Positions 35,296 through 43,309 of a stretch of DNA of 64,000 bases are shown here, piece by piece. The stretch is from assembly GCA_029547145.1 (NCBI GenBank), contig JAKPPV010000003.1:1-64000 (forward strand), read 5' to 3'. The stretch comes from Methanobacteriota archaeon (GTDB lineage Archaea; Halobacteriota; Methanomicrobia; Methanomicrobiales; Methanospirillaceae). The notes under the pieces are model-generated. The model had not been told where the DNA came from and searched no databases. It was given only the letters and a program-made list of their open reading frames with translations. Within the stretch, counting starts at the first letter, position 1, and each line of letters starts with the position of its first letter. Made by a program: the position numbers and the translations under genes.

Positions 35296-35568
35296 ATGGA
35301 GAAGGACCGGATCCTCTACCCCTGCTACTTCAACGCAGCCCTCGGACGGGCGCAGGGCCGCCGCGTTCCGCTCGTGCTCGCACAGAAGGGCGTGACCATG
35401 CAGGAGCTCGAACGCGCCCTCCGGAGGAGCCGGCTCCCGTTCCGGATCGAGCCGGGGTCCCACCCGGCCCACTGGTATCGCCGGGACGGCCGGGCGGTGG
35501 TCGCCTGGTCGGGATCCAAGGAGGCCCTCCTCCGGCGGGTCGCCGCCGCGCTCGAACAGAAAAAGTAG
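35296..35568 (+). CDS. srp19: Signal recognition particle 19 kDa protein SRP19
   Basis: A 90-residue protein that binds 7S RNA helices 6 and 8 and prepares it for SRP54. ILYPCYFNAALGRAQGRRVP at the start and the pattern ELERALRRSRLPFRIEPGSHPAHWYRRDGR are typical of archaeal SRP19. It lies 7 bp before the PHP gene, so they are probably co-transcribed. Confidence 0.94.
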   Translation: MEKDRILYPCYFNAALGRAQGRRVPLVLAQKGVTMQELERALRRSRLPFRIEPGSHPAHWYRRDGRAVVAWSGSKEALLRRVAAALEQKK

Positions 35569-35575
35569 GAGCGGT

Positions 35576-36223
35576 ATGTACGACCTCCACACGCACACGC
35601 TCCGTTCGGACGGGGAGCTCCTCCCCCTCGAGCTGGTCCGCCGGATGGCGGTGCTCGGCTATACCACGGTCGGAATCGCCGATCACGTCGATACGACGAG
35701 CCTGCCCCTCGTGCTCGAGTCGGCAGGGGCCGCCCGCCGGTCCGCGGCCCTCTACGGCGTCCGCCTCTATACCGGTGTCGAGCTGACCCACGTACCGCCC
35801 GCCGAGATCGACGCACTCGCCCGCCGGGCGAAGGCGGAAGGGGCGGAGCTCGTCGTGGTGCATGGCGAGACCCCCGTGGAGCCGGTTGCACCCGGCACCA
35901 ACCATGCCGCCTGCACCTCGGACCACGTGGACATCCTCGCCCATCCCGGCATGGTCACCCTCGAGGACGCGATGGCGGCGGCCGAACGGGGGATCGCACT
36001 CGAGCTGACCGGCCGGGGAGGGCATAACCGGACGAACGGCCACGTCGCGCAGGTCGCCCGCGAGGCGGGATGCCGTCTCGTGGTGAACTCCGACGCCCAC
36101 GCTCCGCACGACCTCATGTCCGCCGAAGAACGGGAGCTCGTCGTCCGTGGTGCCGGCCTGGACGCGCGCACCACCCGTGATATCATCGGTTTAAATATCG
36201 ATCGCTGGCTCGATTCGCGCTGA
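35576..36223 (+). CDS. PHP-domain phosphoesterase
   Basis: A 215-residue metal-dependent phosphoesterase-like protein of the PHP family (histidinol phosphatase and polymerase-associated fold). The metal ligands are visible: DLHTHTLRSDGEL, ADHVDT, GVELTH, VHGE, DILAHPG and NSDAHAPHD. It is a short stand-alone form as common in methanogens; the substrate is unknown. It follows srp19 by 7 bp. Confidence 0.88.
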   Translation: MYDLHTHTLRSDGELLPLELVRRMAVLGYTTVGIADHVDTTSLPLVLESAGAARRSAALYGVRLYTGVELTHVPPAEIDALARRAKAEGAELVVVHGETPVEPVAPGTNHAACTSDHVDILAHPGMVTLEDAMAAAERGIALELTGRGGHNRTNGHVAQVAREAGCRLVVNSDAHAPHDLMSAEERELVVRGAGLDARTTRDIIGLNIDRWLDSR

Positions 36224-36265
36224 TGTTATGAATATTATCCCAACGATTAAATACACGAAACGTAC

Positions 36266-36277
36266 AAATATATAAAT
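36266..36277 (+). promoter_or_regulatory. TATA box of gar1-tfb
   Basis: AAATATATAAAT, the strongest TATA match seen in the window, in a long AT-rich stretch (36224-36300). A start about 25 nt later gives a leader of about 20 nt to the ATG at 36319. Confidence 0.75.
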
Positions 36278-36318
36278 TGCGGCAAAGATTCTTCCAGAAT
36301 TTCCGGTCCAGGTGTGCG

Positions 36319-36546
36319 ATGAAGACAGTGGGGCGGGTCCTGCACGCGTGCAGAGGAGGGATGCTGATCGTCGCGGTCGATGCGGCGCAGTTACCCCCCC
36401 TCTACGCGACGGTGGTCGACCGGCGCCATCGCACGGTTGGCCGGATTGTGGACCTCTTTGGAAACGTGAAACATCCGTACGCCGCGGTCCTGTGCCGGGG
36501 ACGGTGCGAGCACCCGGTCGGCGAGAAGATATTCACCAGGTCATAG
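36319..36546 (+). CDS. gar1: H/ACA ribonucleoprotein protein Gar1
   Basis: A 75-residue beta-barrel protein of the H/ACA guide RNP that makes pseudouridine in r[44 protein letters not shown] is the Gar1 core. The start at 36319 is preferred to an upstream ATG (36277) that overlaps the TATA box. It is followed by tfb after 13 bp, a conserved archaeal pair. Confidence 0.94.
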   Translation: MKTVGRVLHACRGGMLIVAVDAAQLPPLYATVVDRRHRTVGRIVDLFGNVKHPYAAVLCRGRCEHPVGEKIFTRS

Positions 36547-36559
36547 GTGTCATACAGGT

Positions 36560-37564
36560 ATGCAGGAGATCGAAAAACTTCGAATATTGCAGAGCCAGCG
36601 CGAAGCGTTCCGCAACCGGAGCCGCGTCGTCGAGCGTGAGCGGAAGACCGAGGAGCACACCGAGACGGTCTGCCCCGAGTGCAAGAGCCGCCAGCTGGTC
36701 CACGACTACGAGCGGGCCGAGCTCGTCTGCCAGAACTGCGGTCTGGTCATCGACGACGACTTCATCGACAGGGGGCCCGAGTGGCGCGCCTTCGACCACG
36801 ACCAGCGGATGAAGCGGTCCCGTGTCGGCGCCCCGATGACCTTCACCATCCACGACAAGGGCCTCTCCACGATGATCGACTGGCGGAACCGCGACAGTTA
36901 CGGCCGGGCGATCTCCTCGAAGAACCGGGCCCAGCTCTACCGGCTCCGGAAGTGGCAGCGGCGGATCCGGGTCTCGAACGCGACCGAACGGAACCTCGCC
37001 TTCGCCCTCTCCGAGCTCGACCGGATGGCCTCGGCCCTCGGACTGCCGAGGAACGTCCGCGAAACGGCCGCCGTCGTCTACCGCGACGCGGTGGACAAGA
37101 ACCTGATCCGCGGCCGCTCCATCGAGGGTGTCGCCGCCGCTGCGCTCTATGCCGCATGCCGGCAGTGCAGCGTGCCGAGGACGCTCGACGAGATCGCCGA
37201 GGTCTCCCGTGTGAGCCGGAAGGAGATCGGGCGCACGTACCGGTTCATCTCCCGCGAACTCGGGCTCAAACTCCTCCCGACGTCCCCGATCGACTACGTA
37301 CCGCGCTTCTGCTCGGGACTCACGCTGAAGGGCGAGGTGCAGAGCCGGGCGGTGGAGATCCTGAGACAGGCGGCCGAACGGGAGTTAACGAGCGGGAGGG
37401 GCCCAACGGGAGTCGCAGCGGCCGCGATCTACATCTCGTCGATCCTGGGCGGGGAGCGCCGGACGCAGAGGGAGGTCGCCGAGGTCGCCGGGGTGACCGA
37501 GGTCACGATCCGGAACCGATATAAGGAACTGGCAGAGAAATTAGATATCGAGATTATTCTCTGA
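36560..37564 (+). CDS. tfb: Transcription initiation factor TFB (TFIIB)
   Basis: A 334-residue general transcription factor that bridges the TBP-TATA complex and RNA polymerase. N-terminal zinc ribbon ([10 protein letters not shown] and CQNCGLVID, residues about 38-62), B-reader/linker region with [21 protein letters not shown], then two cyclin repeats (about 130-225 and 230-330), the last holding the recognition helix [23 protein letters not shown]. It runs about 30 residues longer at the N-terminus than many TFBs. The preceding gar1 probably shares its promoter. Confidence 0.97.
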   Translation: MQEIEKLRILQSQREAFRNRSRVVERERKTEEHTETVCPECKSRQLVHDYERAELVCQNCGLVIDDDFIDRGPEWRAFDHDQRMKRSRVGAPMTFTIHDKGLSTMIDWRNRDSYGRAISSKNRAQLYRLRKWQRRIRVSNATERNLAFALSELDRMASALGLPRNVRETAAVVYRDAVDKNLIRGRSIEGVAAAALYAACRQCSVPRTLDEIAEVSRVSRKEIGRTYRFISRELGLKLLPTSPIDYVPRFCSGLTLKGEVQSRAVEILRQAAERELTSGRGPTGVAAAAIYISSILGGERRTQREVAEVAGVTEVTIRNRYKELAEKLDIEIIL

Positions 37565-37583
37565 CCACGAATCTTTTTCGTGG
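37565..37583 (+). terminator. Hairpin with T-rich loop between tfb and tRNA-Ala
   Basis: CCACGAA / TTCGTGG forms a 7-bp stem around the loop TCTTT and overlaps the first two bases of tRNA-Ala. It may end or process the tfb transcript or guide 5' tRNA processing. Confidence 0.45.
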
Positions 37584-37653
37584 GCTCGTAGATCAGGGGT
37601 AGATCGCTACGTTCGCAACGTAGAGGCCACGGGTTCAAATCCCGTCGAGTCCA
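37582..37653 (+). tRNA. tRNA-Ala (anticodon CGC)
   Basis: Cloverleaf complete: acceptor GGGCTCG with CGAGTCC (one G-T pair), discriminator A, D arm GATC/GATC, anticodon stem CTACG/CGTAG around TTCGCAA, T arm CGGG TTCAAAT CCCG. No CCA encoded. It starts 17 nt after the tfb stop. Confidence 0.95.
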
Positions 37654-37697
37654 TACTGCTCTCGCACGAGAGGAGTCATCACGCACGGATTTCCAGC

Positions 37698-37769
37698 GGG
37701 CTCGTAGATCAGGGGTAGATCGTCGCGTTTGCAACGCGAAGGCCACGGGTTCGAATCCCGTCGAGTCCA
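37698..37769 (+). tRNA. tRNA-Ala (anticodon TGC)
   Basis: Nearly the same sequence as the CGC gene 44 bp upstream; the differences are mainly in the anticodon stem (TCGCG/CGCGA) and loop (TTTGCAA, anticodon TGC). Acceptor and T arms are intact and no CCA is encoded. The spacer holds a CTCTC/GAGAG hairpin that could be a processing signal. Confidence 0.95.
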
Positions 37770-37797
37770 TTCCGTCCGGGGGGTCATCCCCCGTCGT

Positions 37798-38202
37798 CTA
37801 CTCGAAGTAGACCTCGCCGTCGTCGTTCAGGTAGACCTGGATATCCGCCTTGACGAAACGGGCCTGGAGGTGCTCGGGCAGGCTCTCGCGAAGCCGGTTG
37901 ATCAGGCCGATCGTGTCGTACCGCACCTTGACGCCTCGGGAACTCGCCTCCCGGAAGACCCGTTCCGGTACGGCGAGGAGGTCCGCCCCCGCCGGGATCT
38001 CGCAGAGAAACCGGGCATCGAGCGTGAACATGAACTGGAGGGTCTCACGGGCACGCCGCACGTTCTCGAGGGCCGACTTCTCGATGGTGCAGACGTTCGC
38101 CTTCGACGTCCCGATGATATCGGCGATCTGCTGCTGGGTCAGGCCCTGCCGTCGATGGCGAAGCACCTCCTTCTGCCGTGCAGTCAGGAGACCGTCTTTC
38201 AT
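37798..38202 (-). CDS. tfx: Tfx family DNA-binding transcriptional regulator
   Basis: A 134-residue protein: N-terminal helix-turn-helix (LTARQKEVLRHRRQGLTQQQIADIIGTSKANVCTIEKSALENVRRARET) and the archaeal Tfx C-terminal part (FLCEIPAGADLLAVPERVFREA, VRYDTIGLINRL). Tfx of Methanothermobacter binds the promoter of the molybdenum formylmethanofuran dehydrogenase operon. Here it is divergent from mtd, another gene of the same C1 pathway, which suggests but does not show control of mtd. AT-rich TTAAATAG and TTTAAGTTT elements precede the start. Confidence 0.92.
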   Translation of the reverse strand: MKDGLLTARQKEVLRHRRQGLTQQQIADIIGTSKANVCTIEKSALENVRRARETLQFMFTLDARFLCEIPAGADLLAVPERVFREASSRGVKVRYDTIGLINRLRESLPEHLQARFVKADIQVYLNDDGEVYFE

Positions 38203-38330
38203 ACAGAAGTATGGTGCAGCCGGGAAACTTAAACAATTCTATTTAACCACCCGGAGAGTTGAGAGGGAGGATTTGACCCGCGCCCGTGTGCCGGGGAAGG
38301 GCCTTCCAACGGAAAAAAAGAAAACGCAAC

Positions 38331-38339
38331 ATTTTTATG
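38331..38339 (+). promoter_or_regulatory. TATA box of mtd
   Basis: ATTTTTATG, preceded by an A-rich stretch. It lies about 45 nt before the ATG, and the leader carries the GAGGTGA ribosome site at 38369-38375. Confidence 0.6.
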
Positions 38340-38382
38340 AGTTTTAATGAAAACTACCTTGCTATCAACTGAGGTGAACTGA

Positions 38383-39222
38383 ATGGTTGTCAAAGTAGGC
38401 ATTGCAAAACTTGGAAATATCGCCTCCGGCGTCATGGCCGAGCTCCTGCTCGACGAGCGTGCCGACCGTGAGGACATGCAGACCTTCATGGCCACGTCCG
38501 GCACCAAGCTCCAGCCCGAGGACATCGACCGCGTCGTCACGAACATGAAGGCCTGGGGCCCCGACTTCTGCATCGTCGTCTCGCCGAACGGCGTCCTCCC
38601 CGGACCCACCGGTGCACGCGAGCAGCTCGCCGCCGCCGGCATCCCGGTCGTCGTGATCACCGACGACGTGACCACCAAGAAGGAGTGGGCGGACCTCAAG
38701 GAGTCGAAGTTCGGTTACATCATCATGAAGGCCGACTCGATGATCGGGGCCCGCCGCGAGTTCCTCGACCCGATCGAGATGGCGGACTACAACGGGAACC
38801 TGGTCAAGGTCCTCTCGATCACCGGCGCGTTCCGCAAGCTGCAGCTCGAGCTCGACAAGGTGATCGACCAGGTCAAGGCCGGCAAGAAGGGTGCCGACCT
38901 GGAGCTCCCGAAGGTCGTCATGACCCCCGAGAAGGCGATCGAGGGTGAGTTCTCGAACCCCTACGCGCTCGCGAAGGCGCGTGCCGCCTACGAGATCGCC
39001 TCGGCGGTCGCGATGGTGAACGTCAAGGGCTGCTTCATGACGAAGGAGTGGGAGAAGTACATCCCGATCGTCGCATCGGCCCACGAGATGATGCGCCAGG
39101 CCGCGATCCTCTGCGACGAGGCCCGCGAGCTGGAGAAGGCGTGCGACGGTGTCGTCCGCAAGCCCCACAAGAAGGACGGCGTGATCGTCGCCAAGACGAA
39201 GCTGATCTCGAAGCCCGAGTAG
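38383..39222 (+). CDS. mtd: F420-dependent methylenetetrahydromethanopterin dehydrogenase Mtd
   Basis: A 279-residue enzyme that reduces methenyl-H4MPT to methylene-H4MPT with F420H2, a central step of methanogenesis from CO2. [55 protein letters not shown] and [19 protein letters not shown] are typical. Length is normal. It has its own promoter with a good ribosome site, and a run of eight T at about 39238-39245 after the stop as likely terminator. Mer, the next enzyme in the pathway, lies 1 kb away. Confidence 0.98.
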   Translation: MVVKVGIAKLGNIASGVMAELLLDERADREDMQTFMATSGTKLQPEDIDRVVTNMKAWGPDFCIVVSPNGVLPGPTGAREQLAAAGIPVVVITDDVTTKKEWADLKESKFGYIIMKADSMIGARREFLDPIEMADYNGNLVKVLSITGAFRKLQLELDKVIDQVKAGKKGADLELPKVVMTPEKAIEGEFSNPYALAKARAAYEIASAVAMVNVKGCFMTKEWEKYIPIVASAHEMMRQAAILCDEARELEKACDGVVRKPHKKDGVIVAKTKLISKPE

Positions 39223-39237
39223 ACGGGCAGAACACCC

Positions 39238-39245
39238 TTTTTTTT
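39238..39245 (+). terminator. Poly-T terminator after mtd
   Basis: CCC followed by a long run of T just after the mtd stop, the typical archaeal terminator. The last T bases also belong to the stop codon of the opposite galT-like gene. Confidence 0.65.
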
Positions 39246-40173
39246 ACCCCATCCTGCAGAAGCGGCCGAGCTCCTCGGGGAGCGTCATCACGACCGGGTG
39301 CAGATGCAGGCGCTCCATGAACGCGGAGTCCGAGATCGAGTCCGGGTTCGGGTTGATCCGCGAGATCACCGAACAGAACGCTGAGAAGCCCCGGTCGCGT
39401 CCGGGCCGTCCGAAGAAGCAGGCGACGTTGAACGCGTGCGACCCGAGGTCGCGATAGAGGGCGAGGACCCGGCAGAGCCCCGCCGCCAGGTCCTCGAAGT
39501 ATGGGACCGCCTCTTCCAGGCTCCCGGCGGGGAGGAGGGCCCGCACCTCCCGTTCGCCGATCGGAACGGCCGAGGCGAGAAACGGGACCTCATCGCCGAA
39601 GAGGAACCGGTCGGAGGACGCCTCGTACTCGACGAGCGCCTCACGGTACGGCCGTCCGTTCCGCGAGAGGAACCGGGCGGTGCCCGCGAGGTGCCGGGCA
39701 TGGACGAACGACGGGCGGTCCATCACGACCCCCTGGAGGTGGGGGTGGTCGAGCGACGCTCCCGCCGAGTGGAGGTAGTTCCAGTTGATCGAGGCGAACC
39801 CCGGGGCCCCTGCGACGGACTCGGCGGCCCCGAGGAGGGCGTCCGCGAGCTGCCGGGGTTCGAACCGCCCGGGGGCATGGGCCCGGGTGATCACCGTGAC
39901 CGTGTGACAGGGGGCGTACGGGTAGAGGTTCGGAAAGGTCACCGACTCGCCCCGCCGTATCCGCGACCCGTCCGGAAAGGCCGGGGTCTCCCGTTCCACC
40001 TGGTCGGGACAGAACGGGCAGGAGCCGGGGGCGGGGGCGGGCGTCGGCACCGGGGGATGGTTCAGACCGCGCGAGAGTCGCGTCGGGCTGATCGTGCACG
40101 AAAGGCCGGTCAGGCGCTCCCTCCGGAACTCGATCGGCCGGGTTTCGCACCTACTCCTCTCGATCACAAACAT
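39244..40173 (-). CDS. GalT/HIT superfamily nucleotidylyltransferase-like protein
   Basis: A 309-residue member of the histidine triad superfamily resembling galactose-1-phosphate uridylyltransferase or nucleoside-phosphate phosphorylases. Visible are a CPFCPD zinc-like pair, ESVTFPNLYPYAPCHTVTVI, NWNYLHSAGASLDHPHLQ (the HxHxH-like catalytic segment) and LGSHAFNVACFF. Substrate is uncertain; similar genes in methanogens are usually annotated only by family. A minus-strand TATA box (GCGTTTATATCG, 40199-40210) lies 26 nt upstream of the ATG at 40173, so the mRNA is probably leaderless. Confidence 0.8.
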   Translation of the reverse strand: MFVIERSRCETRPIEFRRERLTGLSCTISPTRLSRGLNHPPVPTPAPAPGSCPFCPDQVERETPAFPDGSRIRRGESVTFPNLYPYAPCHTVTVITRAHAPGRFEPRQLADALLGAAESVAGAPGFASINWNYLHSAGASLDHPHLQGVVMDRPSFVHARHLAGTARFLSRNGRPYREALVEYEASSDRFLFGDEVPFLASAVPIGEREVRALLPAGSLEEAVPYFEDLAAGLCRVLALYRDLGSHAFNVACFFGRPGRDRGFSAFCSVISRINPNPDSISDSAFMERLHLHPVVMTLPEELGRFCRMG

Positions 40174-40198
40174 GGACTGTCGAGAGTTCGGGCCAAAA

Positions 40199-40210
40199 CG
40201 ATATAAACGC
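40199..40210 (-). promoter_or_regulatory. TATA box of the GalT-like gene
   Basis: GCGTTTATATCG on the minus strand, 26 nt from the ATG at 40173. Confidence 0.65.
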
Positions 40211-40241
40211 TTGGAAAAAAGGGGTTTCGGGTATCAGGGGC

Positions 40242-41231
40242 TCAGACGATGTACTTGCCGAGCAGGCGGATCGAGTTGGTCATGTCCGGCCCGAGCGGCG
40301 AGCCGAAGATGATCTGGGTGACACCGGCCTTCTCGAGGTCATCGCACTTCTGCTTGACCATCTCCGGGGTGCCCGCGATGGTGAAGGCATCGAGCTCCTT
40401 GTCGCCGACGAGTTCGCCGACCGACTTGAAGTCGAACTTGCTGAGCGCATCCTTGATCTTCGCGACGTTCGCAAGGTCGAGACCGTGGCGCTGGAGCAGG
40501 GGCTCGGGCGAACCGGCGGCGATGAACGCGGCAACGATCTTCGCGGCGTTCCGGGCCTTCTTCTCCGACTTGTCGATCGACATCGCGGTGTAGGCGCCGA
40601 CGTCGAAGCCCTTCTTGCCGACCTTGTCGGTCGCGGCCTTGATGATCGGGATCGCGACCTCGAAGTCCTTCGGGTTCGAGGCGTTGATCAGCGCACCGTC
40701 TCCGACCGTGCCGGCGAGCTCGAGCACCTTCGGGCCCTGGGCTCCGATGTAGACGGGGATCCCCTTCTTGCCGGGGAGGTTGACACCGGTCAGCTTCGCC
40801 CCTTCGTACTTGAAGAACTCCATCTCGGGGGTCGAGACGGTCTCGCCGGCGAGGAGCTTGCGGATGACGGCGACGGCCTCACCGAGGCGGGCGACGGGCT
40901 TCTCGGGCTTAATGGCGAGCTTCGGCAGGGTCGAGAGGTCACCCGGTCCGATACCGAGCACCGCACGTCCGTCCGAGATCTCGTTGAGGGTGGCGGCGAA
41001 CGAGGCCATCGCGGCCGGCGTGTCCGTGAAGGAGTTCATGATCCCCGGGCCCATCTTGAGCGTGCTCGTCGCCTGCGCGATCGCGGCCAGGGTCGGGTAG
41101 CAGTGGCGGTTGTTGTAGTGGTTCGTGATCCACGCGTAGTCGATGTCCTTCGACTCGGCGAGCTTGCAGTAGTTCACGACCTGCTTGACGTTGACATTTC
41201 CAGGAACGAATTCGATACCGTAGGTTGCCAT
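40242..41231 (-). CDS. mer: F420-dependent methylenetetrahydromethanopterin reductase Mer
   Basis: A 329-residue bacterial luciferase-fold enzyme that reduces methylene-H4MPT to methyl-H4MPT with F420H2, the step after Mtd. MATYGIEFVPGNVNVKQVVNYC, DYAWITNHYNNRH, GPGIMNSFTDTPA, GIGPGDLSTL, VYIGAQGPKVLEL and the C-terminal FTIAGTPEMVKQKCDDLEKAGVTQIIFGSPLGPD match Mer. The leader has a GAGGTGACC ribosome site and a GTTAATAACG TATA-like box at 41264-41274. Confidence 0.98.
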   Translation of the reverse strand: MATYGIEFVPGNVNVKQVVNYCKLAESKDIDYAWITNHYNNRHCYPTLAAIAQATSTLKMGPGIMNSFTDTPAAMASFAATLNEISDGRAVLGIGPGDLSTLPKLAIKPEKPVARLGEAVAVIRKLLAGETVSTPEMEFFKYEGAKLTGVNLPGKKGIPVYIGAQGPKVLELAGTVGDGALINASNPKDFEVAIPIIKAATDKVGKKGFDVGAYTAMSIDKSEKKARNAAKIVAAFIAAGSPEPLLQRHGLDLANVAKIKDALSKFDFKSVGELVGDKELDAFTIAGTPEMVKQKCDDLEKAGVTQIIFGSPLGPDMTNSIRLLGKYIV

Positions 41232-41263
41232 AAGGTCACCTCACTCTGTATTTACCGTCCATA

Positions 41264-41274
41264 GCGTTATTAAC
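41264..41274 (-). promoter_or_regulatory. Probable TATA box of mer
   Basis: GTTAATAACG on the minus strand; a start about 25 nt later gives a 14-nt leader that contains the GAGGTGACC site. Confidence 0.55.
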
Positions 41275-41279
41275 GTTGT

Positions 41280-41502
41280 CATTTCTTTCCCGACTGCGCG
41301 GAATCCGAATTCGGGGCTTCCGGAGACGAGAATCGGGCCGGCACCATGTCCGGGTGCCCGGCGCCGACGAACAGGACCCCCTCCGGACGATCGCTCTCTG
41401 CACGCTGGCTCCATCCGACCGGTACCGCCCCTGCCGTTTCCTTCAATAGCGTCCACGGCGCACACTTCACCAACAACGGCCCGTGCCCTCCACCGAACCC
41501 GC
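41280..41502. other. Intergenic stretch with no recognised gene
   Basis: About 220 bp between the mer promoter and the next gene. A short minus-strand open frame here (41279-41476) has no recognisable domain and was not called. Confidence 0.4.
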
Positions 41503-42513
41503 ATGTACTGCAGAGAGCCCCTCTCCCGTTCGCTGATCACCCTGATCGAGCTGACCGAACGGCTGCTCGGGACCGAGATCACGATCCGGTGCCTCAAGGA
41601 TGCCCCCTACCGGGGGGTGCTGGTCGACCCGTACACCCACGCGACGGACGTGCCGGTGATCGTCGCCTCGACGAACTACCTCGGGATGCTCAGGGACTTC
41701 GTCATCGCCCGGCACGTCGTCGCCCTGCTCCTCCGGGGTGCGGCGGCGGAACGCGGCGACTTGCGGGTCCTCTCCTACGACCAGGATTCGCTCGCCCGGG
41801 GGATGCGGCAGATCTACCTGGATATCCTGAAGGAGGACAGCGTCCGGGGCAAGCGGATCGAGACCAGGAAACTGCTGCAGATCCTCTTCGAACTCTACCG
41901 GTACTTCCACGAGGGGCTGGCCGAGGTCCCGTGGGACGTGATCGTCAACCGCTGGCTCTACCTCCACTGCCCCAAGATGAGGCAGGCACAGATCTACTAC
42001 CTGATCAAGGAGTCGAAACGGGACATGGCGAAGCTGCTCGAGTTCAAGGAGACCCTGCCGCACAAGTTCTTCGTCGTCTCAAAGGCGATCTACTACACCC
42101 GCGACCTCTACCTCGCCGAGGTGCTCCCCTCGATCGACCTGCAGCCCACGAAGAACATCCCCCAGATGCGGCGTTTCGAGAACCTGGACCTCAAGGAGAT
42201 GCTGACCAACCGGTGGACCCGGTCGTCGTGGTACAAGACGAAGCTGGTGGGGGATCGGATGGTGATGACGCTGAGGGAGACCTTCGAGGCAGAGAGGGAG
42301 ACGATCAAGGACCTGAACTACTTCAAGATGATCTACGACCAGGGCCGGTCGATCACCGACCTCTGGAGCCGCGAGATGCACATGGGCGACTGGTTCGTCT
42401 GGAACGACCCTTCACGTCATGAGGAGGTACTACGGGCCGGTGAGCAGATGAACCGGGAGGCGCTCGTTCGGATCTTCGGCAGCCTGATCGTCGAGGAGGA
42501 GGAACGTCGATGA
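41503..42513 (+). CDS. Conserved hypothetical protein of unknown family
   Basis: A 336-residue soluble protein I do not recognise. It is mostly helical, with charged and aromatic motifs (DQDSLARGMRQIYLDILKE, WDVIVNRWLYLHCPKM, YYLIKESKRDMAKLLEF, KAIYYTRDLYLAEVLPSI, MHMGDWFVWNDP). The N-terminal part has an extended-strand pattern (TEITIRCLKDAPYRGVLVDP, PVIVASTNYLG). No P-loop, HEXXH, cysteine cluster or membrane helix. Codon use fits the genome. It is followed 19 bp later by the HAD gene and then the lipoprotein, so the three are probably one operon. Confidence 0.72.
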   Translation: MYCREPLSRSLITLIELTERLLGTEITIRCLKDAPYRGVLVDPYTHATDVPVIVASTNYLGMLRDFVIARHVVALLLRGAAAERGDLRVLSYDQDSLARGMRQIYLDILKEDSVRGKRIETRKLLQILFELYRYFHEGLAEVPWDVIVNRWLYLHCPKMRQAQIYYLIKESKRDMAKLLEFKETLPHKFFVVSKAIYYTRDLYLAEVLPSIDLQPTKNIPQMRRFENLDLKEMLTNRWTRSSWYKTKLVGDRMVMTLRETFEAERETIKDLNYFKMIYDQGRSITDLWSREMHMGDWFVWNDPSRHEEVLRAGEQMNREALVRIFGSLIVEEEERR

Positions 42514-42532
42514 TCGGGGCGGGGGGGCACGC

Positions 42533-43309
42533 ATGACCGCGCGGCCCGAGGCGGTCCTGCTCGACATCGACGGTGTCCTCGTCGTCGGCGACCAGCCGGT
42601 GCCCGGGGCGGTCCGGGCGGTGCACTGGCTCCGGGAGCAGGGGATACCGTTCCGCTGCGTCTCCAACGCGACCCGCCGCTCCCGGTCGGCGATCGCCGCC
42701 CGGCTCGCCGGGTTCGGGTTCCCAGTCGAGCCGTCCCTCGTCTTCACACCCGCGACCGCGGCGGTCCGGCGCATCCGGGCCGACGGGGCAGACTCCTGTC
42801 TTCTGCTCGCGACCGGCGACGTCCACCTGGACCTGCTGGCGGGCGGGTGCCGGCTCGACGACCGGGACCCTCCCTTCGTCGTCGTCGGAGACGCCGGGGA
42901 CGCCTGGACCTACGGGTCGTTAAACCGGGCCTTCCGCCTGCTCACCGGAGGCGCCCGTCTCCTCGCCCTCGAACGGGACCGCTACTGGCGCGACCGGGAC
43001 GGGCTCTCGCTGGGGGCCGGCCCCTTCGTCGCCGCCCTCGAGTTCGCCGCGGGATGCACCGCCGAGGTGATGGGCAAGCCCTCGCCCGCCTTCTTCCGCC
43101 TCGCCCTGGACGACCTGGGATGTGCTGCCCCGTCCGTGCTGATGCTGGGGGACGACCCCGTCGCCGACATCCAGGGGGCCCGCTCCGCCGGGTGCACGGG
43201 CTGGCTCGTCCGGACCGGGAAGTTCCGGATCGAAGACCTCGGGACCGTCCCGGTCCGGCCCGACCGGGTGATCGGCTCCGTCGCCGACCTCCCGGCCCTG
43301 CTGGAGTGA
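42533..43309 (+). CDS. HAD-superfamily hydrolase (NagD/HAD-IIA-like)
   Basis: A 258-residue phosphatase-like protein: motif I LLDIDGVLVVGD, motif II VSNATRRS, cap insert of class IIA, motif III/IV MGKPSPAFF and LMLGDDPVADIQGARSAG. The catalytic aspartates are in place. Typical substrates of such enzymes are sugar phosphates, 4-nitrophenyl phosphate or phosphoglycolate; the substrate is not known. Its stop overlaps the start of the lipoprotein gene (GTGA). Confidence 0.9.
   Translation: MTARPEAVLLDIDGVLVVGDQPVPGAVRAVHWLREQGIPFRCVSNATRRSRSAIAARLAGFGFPVEPSLVFTPATAAVRRIRADGADSCLLLATGDVHLDLLAGGCRLDDRDPPFVVVGDAGDAWTYGSLNRAFRLLTGGARLLALERDRYWRDRDGLSLGAGPFVAALEFAAGCTAEVMGKPSPAFFRLALDDLGCAAPSVLMLGDDPVADIQGARSAGCTGWLVRTGKFRIEDLGTVPVRPDRVIGSVADLPALLE

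Noticed and set aside
41279-41476. Minus-strand frame of 65 codons before the unknown gene
   Set aside because: No recognisable domain, no ribosome site, and it lies in the mer promoter region.
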